Below, piece by piece: positions 1 through 5,301 of a stretch of DNA of 5,647 nucleotides. The first letter of the stretch is position 1. The number at the start of each line of letters is the position of its first letter. The translations under genes and the position numbers were made by a program. Where the stretch lies: contig JAFGTK010000252.1 of the NCBI GenBank assembly GCA_016934135.1, positions 1-5,647 of the forward strand, read 5' to 3'. The notes under the pieces are model-generated. The model was given only the letters and a program-made list of their open reading frames with translations, was not told the origin of the DNA and ran no database searches. Source of the DNA: Deltaproteobacteria bacterium (lineage in GTDB: Bacteria > Desulfobacterota > Desulfomonilia > UBA1062).

Positions 1-30
1 TACCTTCATTACTGCAACCACAACGATCAT
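1..30 (-). CDS. 5' end of a minus-strand gene, possibly a small antibiotic-biosynthesis-monooxygenase-type protein (partial)
   Basis: Read on the minus strand, an ATG at 30-28 opens ten uninterrupted codons, MIVVVAVMKV, before the window ends. A GGGAGG (GGAGG at plus 36-40) lies five bases upstream, so translation initiation is well supported even though the visible peptide is tiny. The run of small hydrophobic beta-strand residues ending in K-V resembles the first strand of dimeric alpha-beta barrel (ABM/YgiN-like) quinol monooxygenases, which often begin MIVVVA-x-x-KV. That resemblance rests on ten residues and is only a suggestion; other proteins starting with a beta strand would look the same. 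The gene is divergent from everything up to the radical SAM gene. Confidence 0.6.
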   Translation of the reverse strand, partial: MIVVVAVMKV

Positions 31-64
31 CGTATCCTCCCTTTCATATGAGAACCAGGTTTTT

Positions 65-70
65 ATTATA
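65..70 (-). promoter_or_regulatory. Possible -10 box for the minus-strand gene at the left edge
   Basis: The minus strand carries a perfect TATAAT here, inside an AT-rich stretch 35 bases ahead of the ATG at base 30. A transcript would have a short leader of roughly 25-30 bases containing the GGGAGG. No good -35 box sits 16-18 bases further upstream (the best hexamer around 88-93 matches TTGACA at only three positions), so this is a position-based suggestion. Confidence 0.3.
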
Positions 71-316
71 TGATACATTTTTGAACATGAGATGTATCCG
101 TCTGTGCCAATGTAACCCTTCCGTGTTCATTTTTCAATAAAATCCGAAGGTCATGTTGAAAAGCTTAAAAATCAGATGGTTGAGGTAATTGCAAAACTCT
201 CGGGCTGCCATTTTTGTGCAAGGCTTCGAATCCAGTACTTACAGGGACTCATGGTTCCCCGCTTTCAGCCTTCGGAAAAGCTTCGTCCGACAGGTCGCGG
301 GGACGACAAGACAGCA

Positions 317-353
317 GTAATTTTGCAACTGGCTCGGTCGACAAAAAAATTAC
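317..353. repeat. Short inverted repeat in the left intergenic region
   Basis: GTAATTTT at 317-324 is the exact reverse complement of AAAATTAC at 346-353, giving an 8-bp AT-rich stem around a 21-base loop. An extra copy of the inner part occurs earlier: TTGCAAAA at 189-196 is the inverse of TTTTGCAA at 321-328. The stem is weak and the loop long, so a chance origin is possible. It is recorded because it is one of the few structural marks in a long gene-free stretch. Confidence 0.3.
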
Positions 354-444
354 ATACATCGGCCTGCCCGGTAGGTCCATTTGGCGACATTTCTCCACTT
401 GATTTTCTTGCCCGGTTCCTTTATCCACATGAGAGAGGACACCT

Positions 445-729
445 ATGGTTGCAGAACAGCGGATATTTAACGGCTTTCCTCAGCAACCCGACGACTCCAT
501 TCAAAAGGCCTCAACCTGGCGCTCCCTGATGTATCCAATCTTTTTTCTGCCTGTGGTGAAGGACAGCGGGAAAGGAATTACGCAGGAAAAGAGCGTTGAT
601 GCCAAATCCTGCAGACTTATGTGCATCAGGGAGGGGATGAGGTATCGCGGCTGGGGGGTCGGGACAGGCGGCACGCTGTGTAAAGGCACAACCGTGAAGG
701 TACCTTTTCCGCTGGTGGAGGGATCGTAG
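445..729 (+). CDS. Small hypothetical protein (weak candidate)
   Basis: A 94-codon frame starts at ATG 445 with GAGGA at 435-439 and a five-base spacer, which is the main reason for listing it. I do not recognise the product. It has no clear signal peptide or strong membrane segment, only a short hydrophobic patch around residues 29-37 (MYPIFFLPV). Two cysteines sit close together (residues 56 and 60), and a Gly/Arg/Trp-rich stretch lies near the C terminus. Third-position GC, by hand count about 60 of 94 codons, is not unusual for a coding frame here. Two overlapping minus-strand frames cover the same bases, and nothing proves any of the three is expressed. It ends 115 bases before the DUF4125 start. 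Confidence 0.25.
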   Translation: MVAEQRIFNGFPQQPDDSIQKASTWRSLMYPIFFLPVVKDSGKGITQEKSVDAKSCRLMCIREGMRYRGWGVGTGGTLCKGTTVKVPFPLVEGS

Positions 730-843
730 GAACCCTTTTTCATAACAGCTGCAGTGCTCTTTGATAACATTCATAGTGTCATGTCGTTACAGCATCTTAA
801 GAAAGACAACGGTTCAGCCCATTTCATATTGAAAGGATTGCTT

Positions 844-1413
844 ATGGAAAAACAGCAGGATAACCATGAGGACCTGATAGAAGAAATCATAGCCATCGAG
901 CTTGAGATGTTTGGCAATGTCAAGGCACGAGAACGTGCCTTCTGCCAGGAACTGCCCGACACCTTCAGAACAATGCGCTGGATGGCCCACTCGGTATTAT
1001 CCAGTGACACGCTCGCATCGTACCTGGATGACCTTCAGCAGGCCGCACATGAGGGCAGGAATCTCATGACCGAGAAATATGCCCGCATGGAAGACCTGAT
1101 CCCGCCACTGAAGAACGATCCTGAGATCGTAGCCGTTCTCGATGAGATCACCCGGACAGAACAGCACTGGATGAAAGAGTTCTCACAGCACTATCCAGGG
1201 ATCATGAAGGGTGACGGGTCAGGTTTCGCCGGATATTTCAGATGCGAGCTGGAAACCTATTCAGACAGGACACTGAGACGCTATCTCAGAGATGTAACGG
1301 ATGCCAGAGACCGGGGGATCAACCTTGCAGAGCAGAGCTATGTGAATCTGTTCAGGAGGCTCGGCTATGAATCCCTCGACGATGTGGTCAAAGAGACGAG
1401 AGAACAGGACTAG
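844..1413 (+). CDS. DUF4125 family protein
   Basis: This 189-residue protein of unknown function matches my memory of the DUF4125 family along its length: an early acidic helix with E-MF-V (residues 18-26), the R-C-x5-F-x4-W region (31-47), the S-Y-L-x-DL-x4-GRNLM-x-EKYARM block (59-82), and a late ELETYS-x2-TL-x3-Y segment (135-147). It looks all-helical and soluble, with no signal peptide or membrane span. I chose ATG 844 because AAGGA at 833-837 sits six bases upstream; the frame stays open back to a GTG at 754, but without a comparable site or family-like residues. The stop is followed after 95 bases by a DUF4037 gene in the same direction. The two families are commonly neighbours, so the proteins probably work together. 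The biochemical role is unknown. Confidence 0.85.
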   Translation: MEKQQDNHEDLIEEIIAIELEMFGNVKARERAFCQELPDTFRTMRWMAHSVLSSDTLASYLDDLQQAAHEGRNLMTEKYARMEDLIPPLKNDPEIVAVLDEITRTEQHWMKEFSQHYPGIMKGDGSGFAGYFRCELETYSDRTLRRYLRDVTDARDRGINLAEQSYVNLFRRLGYESLDDVVKETREQD

Positions 1414-1461
1414 CAAAGGTTCTGGGTGTATTGAGGGCTTCAGTGAGACATGCAGCAGTGG

Positions 1462-1477
1462 TTCATCATCCGATGAA
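1462..1477 (+). other. Small hairpin between the DUF4125 and DUF4037 genes
   Basis: TTCATC and GATGAA form a perfect 6-bp stem around the four-base loop ATCC in the 95-base gap between the two genes. No T-tract follows, so it is not an intrinsic terminator. It could affect mRNA stability or processing between the two cistrons, or be chance. Confidence 0.3.
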
Positions 1478-1508
1478 TCAGTCTTCGCGTTCATCTGAGG
1501 AGAACTGA

Positions 1509-2456
1509 ATGAAAGGACTTGCAATAGCAGAGCAGTATTTTCTGACGTATGGCGTCCCCATGATCGAACAGAGATTTCCTATCTACAAAGACAGGATAGC
1601 GGCCGGTCTCGTGGGTGATGGTTCTGAGTGTTTCGGGTTCGATGATGCCATCTCTCGGGACCATGACTGGGGACCGTCATTCTGTCTATGGCTCACCAGA
1701 GATGATTTCGACGGAATCGGTCAGGATCTCCAGCAGGAATATGACCAGTTGCCGAAGGAGTATGCCGGTATTTCCGCGCGCACACAGAGTCAGTGGGGGT
1801 CAGGCAGAGTGGGAGTGTTCGAGATCGGTGCATTCTATAGGCAGTTCATCGGGAGGGACGAACTGCCTGAAAGCAATGAACAATGGCGGATACTGCCCGA
1901 GGGCAACCTGGCCGTGTGTACCAACGGATCGGTATTCAACGATCCTCTGGGAGAATTCACCCGGATCAGGGACGGCCTGCTCGCCTTTTACCCCGAAGAT
2001 GTGAGGCTCAAGAAAATCGCCTCGCGCTGCATGAGTGCTGCCCAGTCGGGTCAGTACAACTATATGCGCTGCGTCAGGCGCGGAGAATACGTGGCTGCCC
2101 AGTATGCCGAGACCAAATTCATCAGTGATGTGATCTCGATCGTCTTTCTGCTCAACAAACGGTACAAGCCCTTTTACAAGTGGATGCACCGTGCTCTTGA
2201 GGGCCTGCCGCTCCTGGGAGATCAGCTCCATGACATGATCCACACCCTGGTTACCATGCAGGAACATGCCCAGGGCGAGGCAATCTACTGGAGAAAAGTC
2301 GATCTGATCGAGGAGATCAGCCGGCAGATAATCAACGTATTCAGTTCACAGGGGCTTAGTGATTCGGCCAGCAACTTCCTTCTTGACCACGGACCGGAGA
2401 TCATACGGCGCATCCGGTCTCCCGAGTTCCAGAAAGAGAGTGTCTGGGTGGAATAG
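1509..2456 (+). CDS. DUF4037 protein with nucleotidyltransferase-like N-terminal motif
   Basis: This 315-residue soluble protein carries the hallmark N-terminal block of DUF4037: GDGSECFGFDD at residues 36-46 followed by SRDHDWGP at 49-56. Read as a nucleotidyltransferase motif, Gly38-Ser39 is followed after eleven residues by Asp51-His-Asp53, fitting the GSx9-13DxD signature of small NTases. A helical C-terminal part from about residue 175 (NYMRC-x-RRGEY, then LNKRYKPFYKWMH around 223-235) resembles the helical substrate-binding region of kanamycin-nucleotidyltransferase-like proteins; this is inference. The start at ATG 1509 is supported by GAGGAG at 1497-1502 with a six-base spacer. The gene follows DUF4125 by 95 bases and is probably co-transcribed. 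Substrate unknown: a small molecule, RNA end or partner protein are all possible, and loss of catalysis cannot be excluded. Confidence 0.87.
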   Translation: MKGLAIAEQYFLTYGVPMIEQRFPIYKDRIAAGLVGDGSECFGFDDAISRDHDWGPSFCLWLTRDDFDGIGQDLQQEYDQLPKEYAGISARTQSQWGSGRVGVFEIGAFYRQFIGRDELPESNEQWRILPEGNLAVCTNGSVFNDPLGEFTRIRDGLLAFYPEDVRLKKIASRCMSAAQSGQYNYMRCVRRGEYVAAQYAETKFISDVISIVFLLNKRYKPFYKWMHRALEGLPLLGDQLHDMIHTLVTMQEHAQGEAIYWRKVDLIEEISRQIINVFSSQGLSDSASNFLLDHGPEIIRRIRSPEFQKESVWVE

Positions 2457-2782
2457 AGCCTCTTAAGATTTCAACAGATCAGAAAGAACCCGTTGGAAAT
2501 GTGAAAGTTGTGTAAAATGACACGGATATGCCAGGGGTGAATTGGAGAAAACATCAAAAATATATAGAGTTACATGGAGAGGCCTGCTGGATCTGTCTTT
2601 GCAACAGCTTTCTGCTTCGCCTCGTGCTTCAGGCTTCGCAGGGGCTATGTCTGACAGGACGCAGGACAGGGTGCCGGACGGGAAACCTAAGATTCAAAAG
2701 CGGGATTGTTTCCCGGTATTCGTACATCCCCATGGATTCCGGCAGGAACACACGGTTGTACAGTGATGAGAGGAGGGAGACT
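2457..2782. other. Gap between DUF4037 and the acyltransferase
   Basis: These 326 bases stay open in the acyltransferase frame from 2528, but the extra 85 residues (rich in Cys, Arg and Gly, with no family resemblance) are unlikely to be translated because the AGGAGG-GTG start at 2783 gives exactly the family length. No hairpin-plus-T terminator follows the DUF4037 stop. Two weak promoter-like pairs can be drawn: TAAAAT at 2513-2518 with a poor -35, and TTGGAG (2542-2547) with TAGAGT (2565-2570) at 17-base spacing. A promoter for the acyltransferase somewhere here is likely, but the exact site is not determined. Confidence 0.55.
2771..2776 (+). promoter_or_regulatory. Ribosome binding site fixing the GTG start of the acyltransferase
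   Basis: AGGAGG, a full match to the anti-Shine-Dalgarno core, lies six bases ahead of GTG 2783. It decides between this start and in-frame ATG codons further upstream at 2528 and 2732, neither of which has a comparable site. Confidence 0.8.
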
Positions 2783-3700
2783 GTGATCTTGCATCTGCCA
2801 CCCGGTTTGCGCGGTGTTACAGCCATATCGCTCATGGTTATCAATACGGTTATCTTTGCCGTTCCGGTCCATATACTTGCCCTTGTAAAGATTCTGATCC
2901 GTACGGAGGCCTGGCAGCGTACCTGTGCACGGGCGCTGATGAACACGGTGAACTGCTGGATCCGGGGGATACTTGCTGCGCTGAAGATTACCCAGGATAC
3001 CACCTACGATATCCGGGACCTTGAAGGACTGAGCAGGGACCAGTGGTATTTCGTCAACTGCAACCATCAGTCGTGGGCAGATATCCTGGTGCTGCTGGTG
3101 AGCTTTCACGGGCACATCCCGTTCTTCAAGTTCTTTCTGAAGAAACAGCTCTTCTGGATACCTCTGCTCGGTACATCCTGGTGGGCGCTTGACTATCCCT
3201 TCATGGAGCGCTTTTCCAAGAGTTACCTGGACCAGAACCCGCATATGAGGGGTAAAGACCTCGAGACCACACGCAGGACCTGTGAGCGGTACCGGCATAC
3301 CCCGGTTTCCATACTGAATTTTATCGAGGGGACAAGATTCACCCGCGAAAAGCACCAGAAGCAGAAATCTCCCTACCGGCATCTTCTGCGGCCCAAAGCT
3401 GGCGGTTTTGCCCATGCCCTGGCAGCAATGAACGGCAGGATTGAAAACATTGTCGATGTCACCATCATGTACCCGGAAGCGCCATTTGATTTCTGGACCT
3501 ACCTGTGCGGGCAGATACCGCACATTGCCGTGAGGATCAGGAAACTGCCTGTGCCGCATGATATACTTTATGGAGATTACGGTAACGACCAGGCATTCAA
3601 GGAGCGGTTCCAGACCTGGGTGAGCGGACTCTGGCAGGAAAAGGACGACCTTATAGAAGACCACAAGAACGGCAGAAGGATCCAGTTCTCAAAGTATTAA
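2783..3700 (+). CDS. yihG: YihG-like PlsC-family membrane acyltransferase
   Basis: This 305-residue inner-membrane enzyme is predicted to transfer a fatty acyl chain to a lysophospholipid-type acceptor. It resembles E. coli YihG (about 310 residues), as I remember it, from end to end. One hydrophobic span lies at residues 11-38. The catalytic HX4D is in NCNHQSWAD (His95, Asp100), followed by FFLKKQLFWIPLLG (117-130) and WALDYPFMERFSKSYL (134-149). RGKDLETTRR (156-165) precedes the glycerol-phosphate-binding FIEGTRFT (180-187), and LWQEKD (283-288) lies near the C terminus. All acyltransferase motif residues are intact. The start is GTG with AGGAGG six bases upstream. Genes on either side are unrelated, so it is probably its own unit. 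E. coli YihG influences acyl-chain composition of phospholipids; the exact substrate here is inferred from family. Confidence 0.9.
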   Translation: MILHLPPGLRGVTAISLMVINTVIFAVPVHILALVKILIRTEAWQRTCARALMNTVNCWIRGILAALKITQDTTYDIRDLEGLSRDQWYFVNCNHQSWADILVLLVSFHGHIPFFKFFLKKQLFWIPLLGTSWWALDYPFMERFSKSYLDQNPHMRGKDLETTRRTCERYRHTPVSILNFIEGTRFTREKHQKQKSPYRHLLRPKAGGFAHALAAMNGRIENIVDVTIMYPEAPFDFWTYLCGQIPHIAVRIRKLPVPHDILYGDYGNDQAFKERFQTWVSGLWQEKDDLIEDHKNGRRIQFSKY

Positions 3701-3716
3701 TGCATGGAGGCTTCGT

Positions 3717-3758
3717 ATGAATATAACGCCTGATCCTTATTCTGGATCTTCACACTAA
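3717..3758 (+). CDS. Very short ORF with a strong ribosome binding site (13 codons)
   Basis: Sixteen bases after the acyltransferase stop, GGAGG at 3706-3710 stands six bases ahead of ATG 3717, which opens the peptide MNITPDPYSGSSH and then a TAA. The initiation signals are as good as those of the main genes, yet the frame stops at once and enters the left arm of the large palindrome that begins about 3727. It may be the surviving start of a gene interrupted or lost when the element arrived, a true micro-peptide, or chance. I know no matching peptide. Confidence 0.25.
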   Translation: MNITPDPYSGSSH

Positions 3759-3994
3759 AGCATACTCGGATTATTGAAGAGCATACACAGGGGATACCAC
3801 ACCACGAAGAGCACGAAGGGAGTTCATGAAACGCTCGCGCGTACATTCCGTGGCGAGGTGCTCCGGATAAGTATTAAGCGTTTTGTCCTGTGATTTTTTT
3901 CGTGTCCTACGTGGTGAGAACAACGGGCTGTGAAAAAGATGCAACCTGTAGAAGTATGCTTCACTGAGAAGAACCCTTTTTATTCTCTCACGCG
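3727..3994. repeat. Long imperfect palindrome; miniature mobile or REP-like element with CACCACGAAG-type inner repeats
   Basis: A nested series of inverted repeats shares one centre near 3856-3860. The outer arms 3744-3766 and 3953-3975 match at 19 of 23 positions. CACAG 3786-3790 pairs with CTGTG 3928-3932. Inner arms 3800-3817 (CACCACGAAGAGCACGAA) and 3899-3916 match at 15 of 18. AAACGCT 3829-3835 pairs with AGCGTTT 3877-3883, and TCCG 3847-3850 with CGGA 3864-3867. A further weaker match (CGCcTGA 3727-3733 with TCAcGCG 3988-3994) extends the arms. The RNA would fold as one long interrupted hairpin. The CACCACGAAG-x-CACGAAG unit is, as I recall, a dispersed intergenic repeat in several bacterial phyla. 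No transposase lies within it, so if mobile it would be non-autonomous. It may also end transcription from the acyltransferase gene. Confidence 0.7.
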
Positions 3995-4213
3995 GCATTC
4001 CATTTTCTCATACCAGAGCTTCTTCTTATGCTCCCTCGTCTGAAGTTTGCATCCCGCGTAAATCGATTGCTTTCCCTGCGGCATTCTGATAATCCATCAT
4101 TGCTACCAGGAACAACAAAAGGACTCGAATGCCGTTGTGCATATAAGCCCTTTCAGGTTGAATACGTCTTCGCGACTGCTTCCCGCCTTGCCGCTGGCCA
4201 TGCAGGACAGGAC

Positions 4214-4225
4214 GCCGTATACGGC
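4214..4225. promoter_or_regulatory. Perfect 12-base palindrome upstream of the radical SAM gene (possible operator)
   Basis: GCCGTATACGGC is its own reverse complement and lies 90 bases before the radical SAM start codon. Symmetric sites of this size are typical binding sites for dimeric regulators, but I do not recognise the motif and no regulator gene is nearby. A single copy is visible in the window. Confidence 0.3.
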
Positions 4226-4236
4226 AGGCCGGTTCA

Positions 4237-4253
4237 ATTCCCGTAGCGGGAGT
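4237..4253 (+). other. Small GC-rich hairpin in the radical SAM leader
   Basis: ATTCCCG (4237-4243) and CGGGAGT (4247-4253) pair over seven positions, one of them a G-T wobble, around the three-base loop TAG. It is followed by an A-run rather than a T-run, so it is not an intrinsic terminator on the plus strand. Lying 62 bases ahead of the start codon, it could be part of a structured mRNA leader. Confidence 0.3.
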
Positions 4254-4315
4254 ACAAAAAACGGGTTCGGGCTTGCCCTGGGATTCATGCCATCGATTAA
4301 GAGGAGAAGTGCATC

Positions 4316-5194
4316 ATGAGATACGAAGGGAACATATTCAGGCCGTTCAGCGAGGCAAAGAGCTACCTCCTGCAGTGTACCATCGGGTGCTCACACAACA
4401 GATGCACATTCTGCGGCATGTACAAGGACAAGAAATACCGTGTGCGAAGTCTCGATGAGATCAAGACCGACATCAAGATGGCAAAGGAATATCACCGCGA
4501 CGTGGAAAAGGTGTTTCTCTGCGATGGAGATGCCATTGCAATAGAGACGGATATGCTCCTGGAGATATTGCATGTATTATACGGCACATTTCCATCTCTG
4601 CGCCATGTGGGGAGCTATGTCGGGCCGCAAAGCACCCTTGCAAAGGATATCTCCGAGCTGAAGGCGCTTTGCGATGCCGGGCTTACCAAGGCGTACCTCG
4701 GCGTGGAGACCGGTGATGACAGACTGCTCAAGGAGATAAAAAAGGGCGTGACCGCCCAGGAGATGCTGCAGGCAGGAAAGAACCTGGTCTCCGCCGGCAT
4801 CAATCTGTCATCCATGGTGCTGCTGGGCCTTGCCGGGAAAGGAAACCGCTCGTATGAACACGCCATTGCCACTGCCGGGATCACCAATGAGATGAAGCCC
4901 CGGTATCTTGCCGCGCTGACGGTTACCCCTGTTCCCAATACTGTCTTATACAACAAGATCAGGCAGGGAAAATTCGAGGTCATGGATGCCTTCGAGACCC
5001 TCGAAGAGATGAAGGTGCTCTTCGAGCACATCACCATCGATGATCTGAAGTTCGTGGGAATCCATGCGTCAAACTATCTGCCCATCAACGGGACACTGCA
5101 GAAGGACAAGGAGCAGATGCTCGAAACCATAAACACGGTGCTGGAAAAGAGGGACAGGGGAATGCTGCGCGGTGAAGGCATGAGAGGGCTTTAG
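4316..5194 (+). CDS. Radical SAM protein with CX4CX2C cluster motif
   Basis: This 292-residue cytosolic protein belongs to the radical SAM superfamily, whose members cleave S-adenosylmethionine with a 4Fe-4S cluster to make a 5'-deoxyadenosyl radical. Cluster ligands sit in GCSHNRCTFCGMY: Cys25, Cys30 and Cys33, a CX4CX2C spacing instead of the common CX3CX2C. A further Cys21 lies just before. FLCDGDAIA (67-75) takes the place of the GGEP strand, and LGVETGDDRLLKEIKKGVT (128-146), the GINLSSMVLLGLAG strand (161-174) and LTVTPVPNTVLY (201-212) follow the Elp3/HemN-like barrel layout. There is no B12-binding or SPASM extension. The start has GAGGAG at 4301-4306, nine bases upstream. The family is widespread in anaerobes, and its reaction is not known to me. 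Neighbours give no substrate hint; the next gene is convergent. Confidence 0.92.
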   Translation: MRYEGNIFRPFSEAKSYLLQCTIGCSHNRCTFCGMYKDKKYRVRSLDEIKTDIKMAKEYHRDVEKVFLCDGDAIAIETDMLLEILHVLYGTFPSLRHVGSYVGPQSTLAKDISELKALCDAGLTKAYLGVETGDDRLLKEIKKGVTAQEMLQAGKNLVSAGINLSSMVLLGLAGKGNRSYEHAIATAGITNEMKPRYLAALTVTPVPNTVLYNKIRQGKFEVMDAFETLEEMKVLFEHITIDDLKFVGIHASNYLPINGTLQKDKEQMLETINTVLEKRDRGMLRGEGMRGL

Positions 5195-5272
5195 CACCAC
5201 GGCCGCTCTTCGTGCTGAAGGTATAATGATCTTAAGTTCATCAGTCATGTTCAGACGAGAACTATAAACAAC

Positions 5273-5301
5273 AGGCAAGGATCTTATTGAGGTTCCTGCC
5301 T
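5273..5301 (-). terminator. Possible terminator of the GH57 gene, overlapping its stop codon
   Basis: On the minus strand AGGCAGGAA (plus 5301-5293) can pair with TCCTTGCCT (plus 5281-5273) over nine positions with one mismatch and one wobble, around an 11-base loop containing the GH57 stop codon TAA. A moderately T-rich tail, TGTTGTTTATAG, follows. The stem is imperfect and overlaps the coding end, so this is only a candidate; it is the best hairpin seen in the 89-base convergent gap. Confidence 0.35.

Larger units (their letters stand above)
71..843. other. Long intergenic stretch with no recognisable gene
   Basis: Nearly 800 bases separate the left-edge gene from the DUF4125 start. Open frames occur on both strands (for example 176-529 plus and 501-770 minus), but their translations show no domain I recognise. 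The 176 start has no ribosome binding site, and the frames overlap each other in the way unselected sequence does. The best small-gene candidate is 445-729, listed separately. I see no tRNA cloverleaf, no rRNA signature and no strong terminator. It could be decayed coding sequence, a long regulatory region or an unrecognised RNA. Confidence 0.6.
3995..4315. other. Leader region of the radical SAM gene, no gene recognised
   Basis: About 320 bases between the palindromic element and the radical SAM start hold only short overlapping frames with no family resemblance. Visible marks are a weak promoter-like pair (TTGCTT 4067-4072 and GATAAT 4088-4093, spacing 15), a perfect 12-base palindrome at 4214-4225 and a hairpin at 4237-4253, both listed separately. 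A T-arm-like stretch near 4228-4244 was tested as part of a tRNA and failed. Confidence 0.55.

Noticed and set aside
754..843. 30-codon extension of the DUF4125 protein from GTG 754
   Set aside because: ATG 844 has AAGGA six bases upstream and begins a family-like N terminus; the extension has no ribosome binding site and no family-like residues.
1800..2267. 155-codon minus-strand frame inside the DUF4037 gene
   Set aside because: Antisense shadow of a gene with clear motifs; no domain in its translation.
2528..2782. 85-codon N-terminal extension of the acyltransferase from ATG 2528
   Set aside because: It has no resemblance to YihG, is rich in Cys/Arg/Gly, and lacks a convincing ribosome binding site, while GTG 2783 has a perfect AGGAGG and gives the family length.
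2687..3664. 325-codon open frame on the minus strand opposite the acyltransferase
   Set aside because: It lies entirely antisense to a gene with intact family motifs along its length. The translation has no recognisable domain, and long antisense frames are common in moderately GC-rich coding DNA.
730..3981. GAACCCTTTTT present both at 730-740 and 3971-3981
   Set aside because: Eleven matching bases with no similarity on either side; no stem precedes either copy strongly enough to call a terminator.
3771..3998. 75-codon minus-strand frame within the palindromic element
   Set aside because: Its peptide (SPRRTRKK-type) is what the repeat gives when translated and does not resemble a functional protein.
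4181..4252. tRNA-like segment: 5' TCCCGCC and 3' AGCGGGA with a GGTTCAATTCC T-loop-like sequence, total length about 71
   Set aside because: The acceptor pairing has one mismatch, the T-stem has one mismatch, and no 5-bp anticodon stem with a 7-base loop can be formed in the middle. No CCA follows. It is best explained by chance plus the local palindrome and hairpin.
5193..5227. AGCAC...GTGCT hairpin after the radical SAM stop and a TATAAT at 5222-5227
   Set aside because: The stem has only five pairs with a 14-base loop and no T-tract, and the TATAAT lacks a -35 box and points towards a convergent gene.
795..5236. TCTTAAG occurring at 795-801, 2461-2467 and 5230-5236, all outside the main genes
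   Set aside because: A seven-base, largely palindromic AT-rich word seen three times in 5.6 kb is only mildly above expectation, and the flanks are not conserved.
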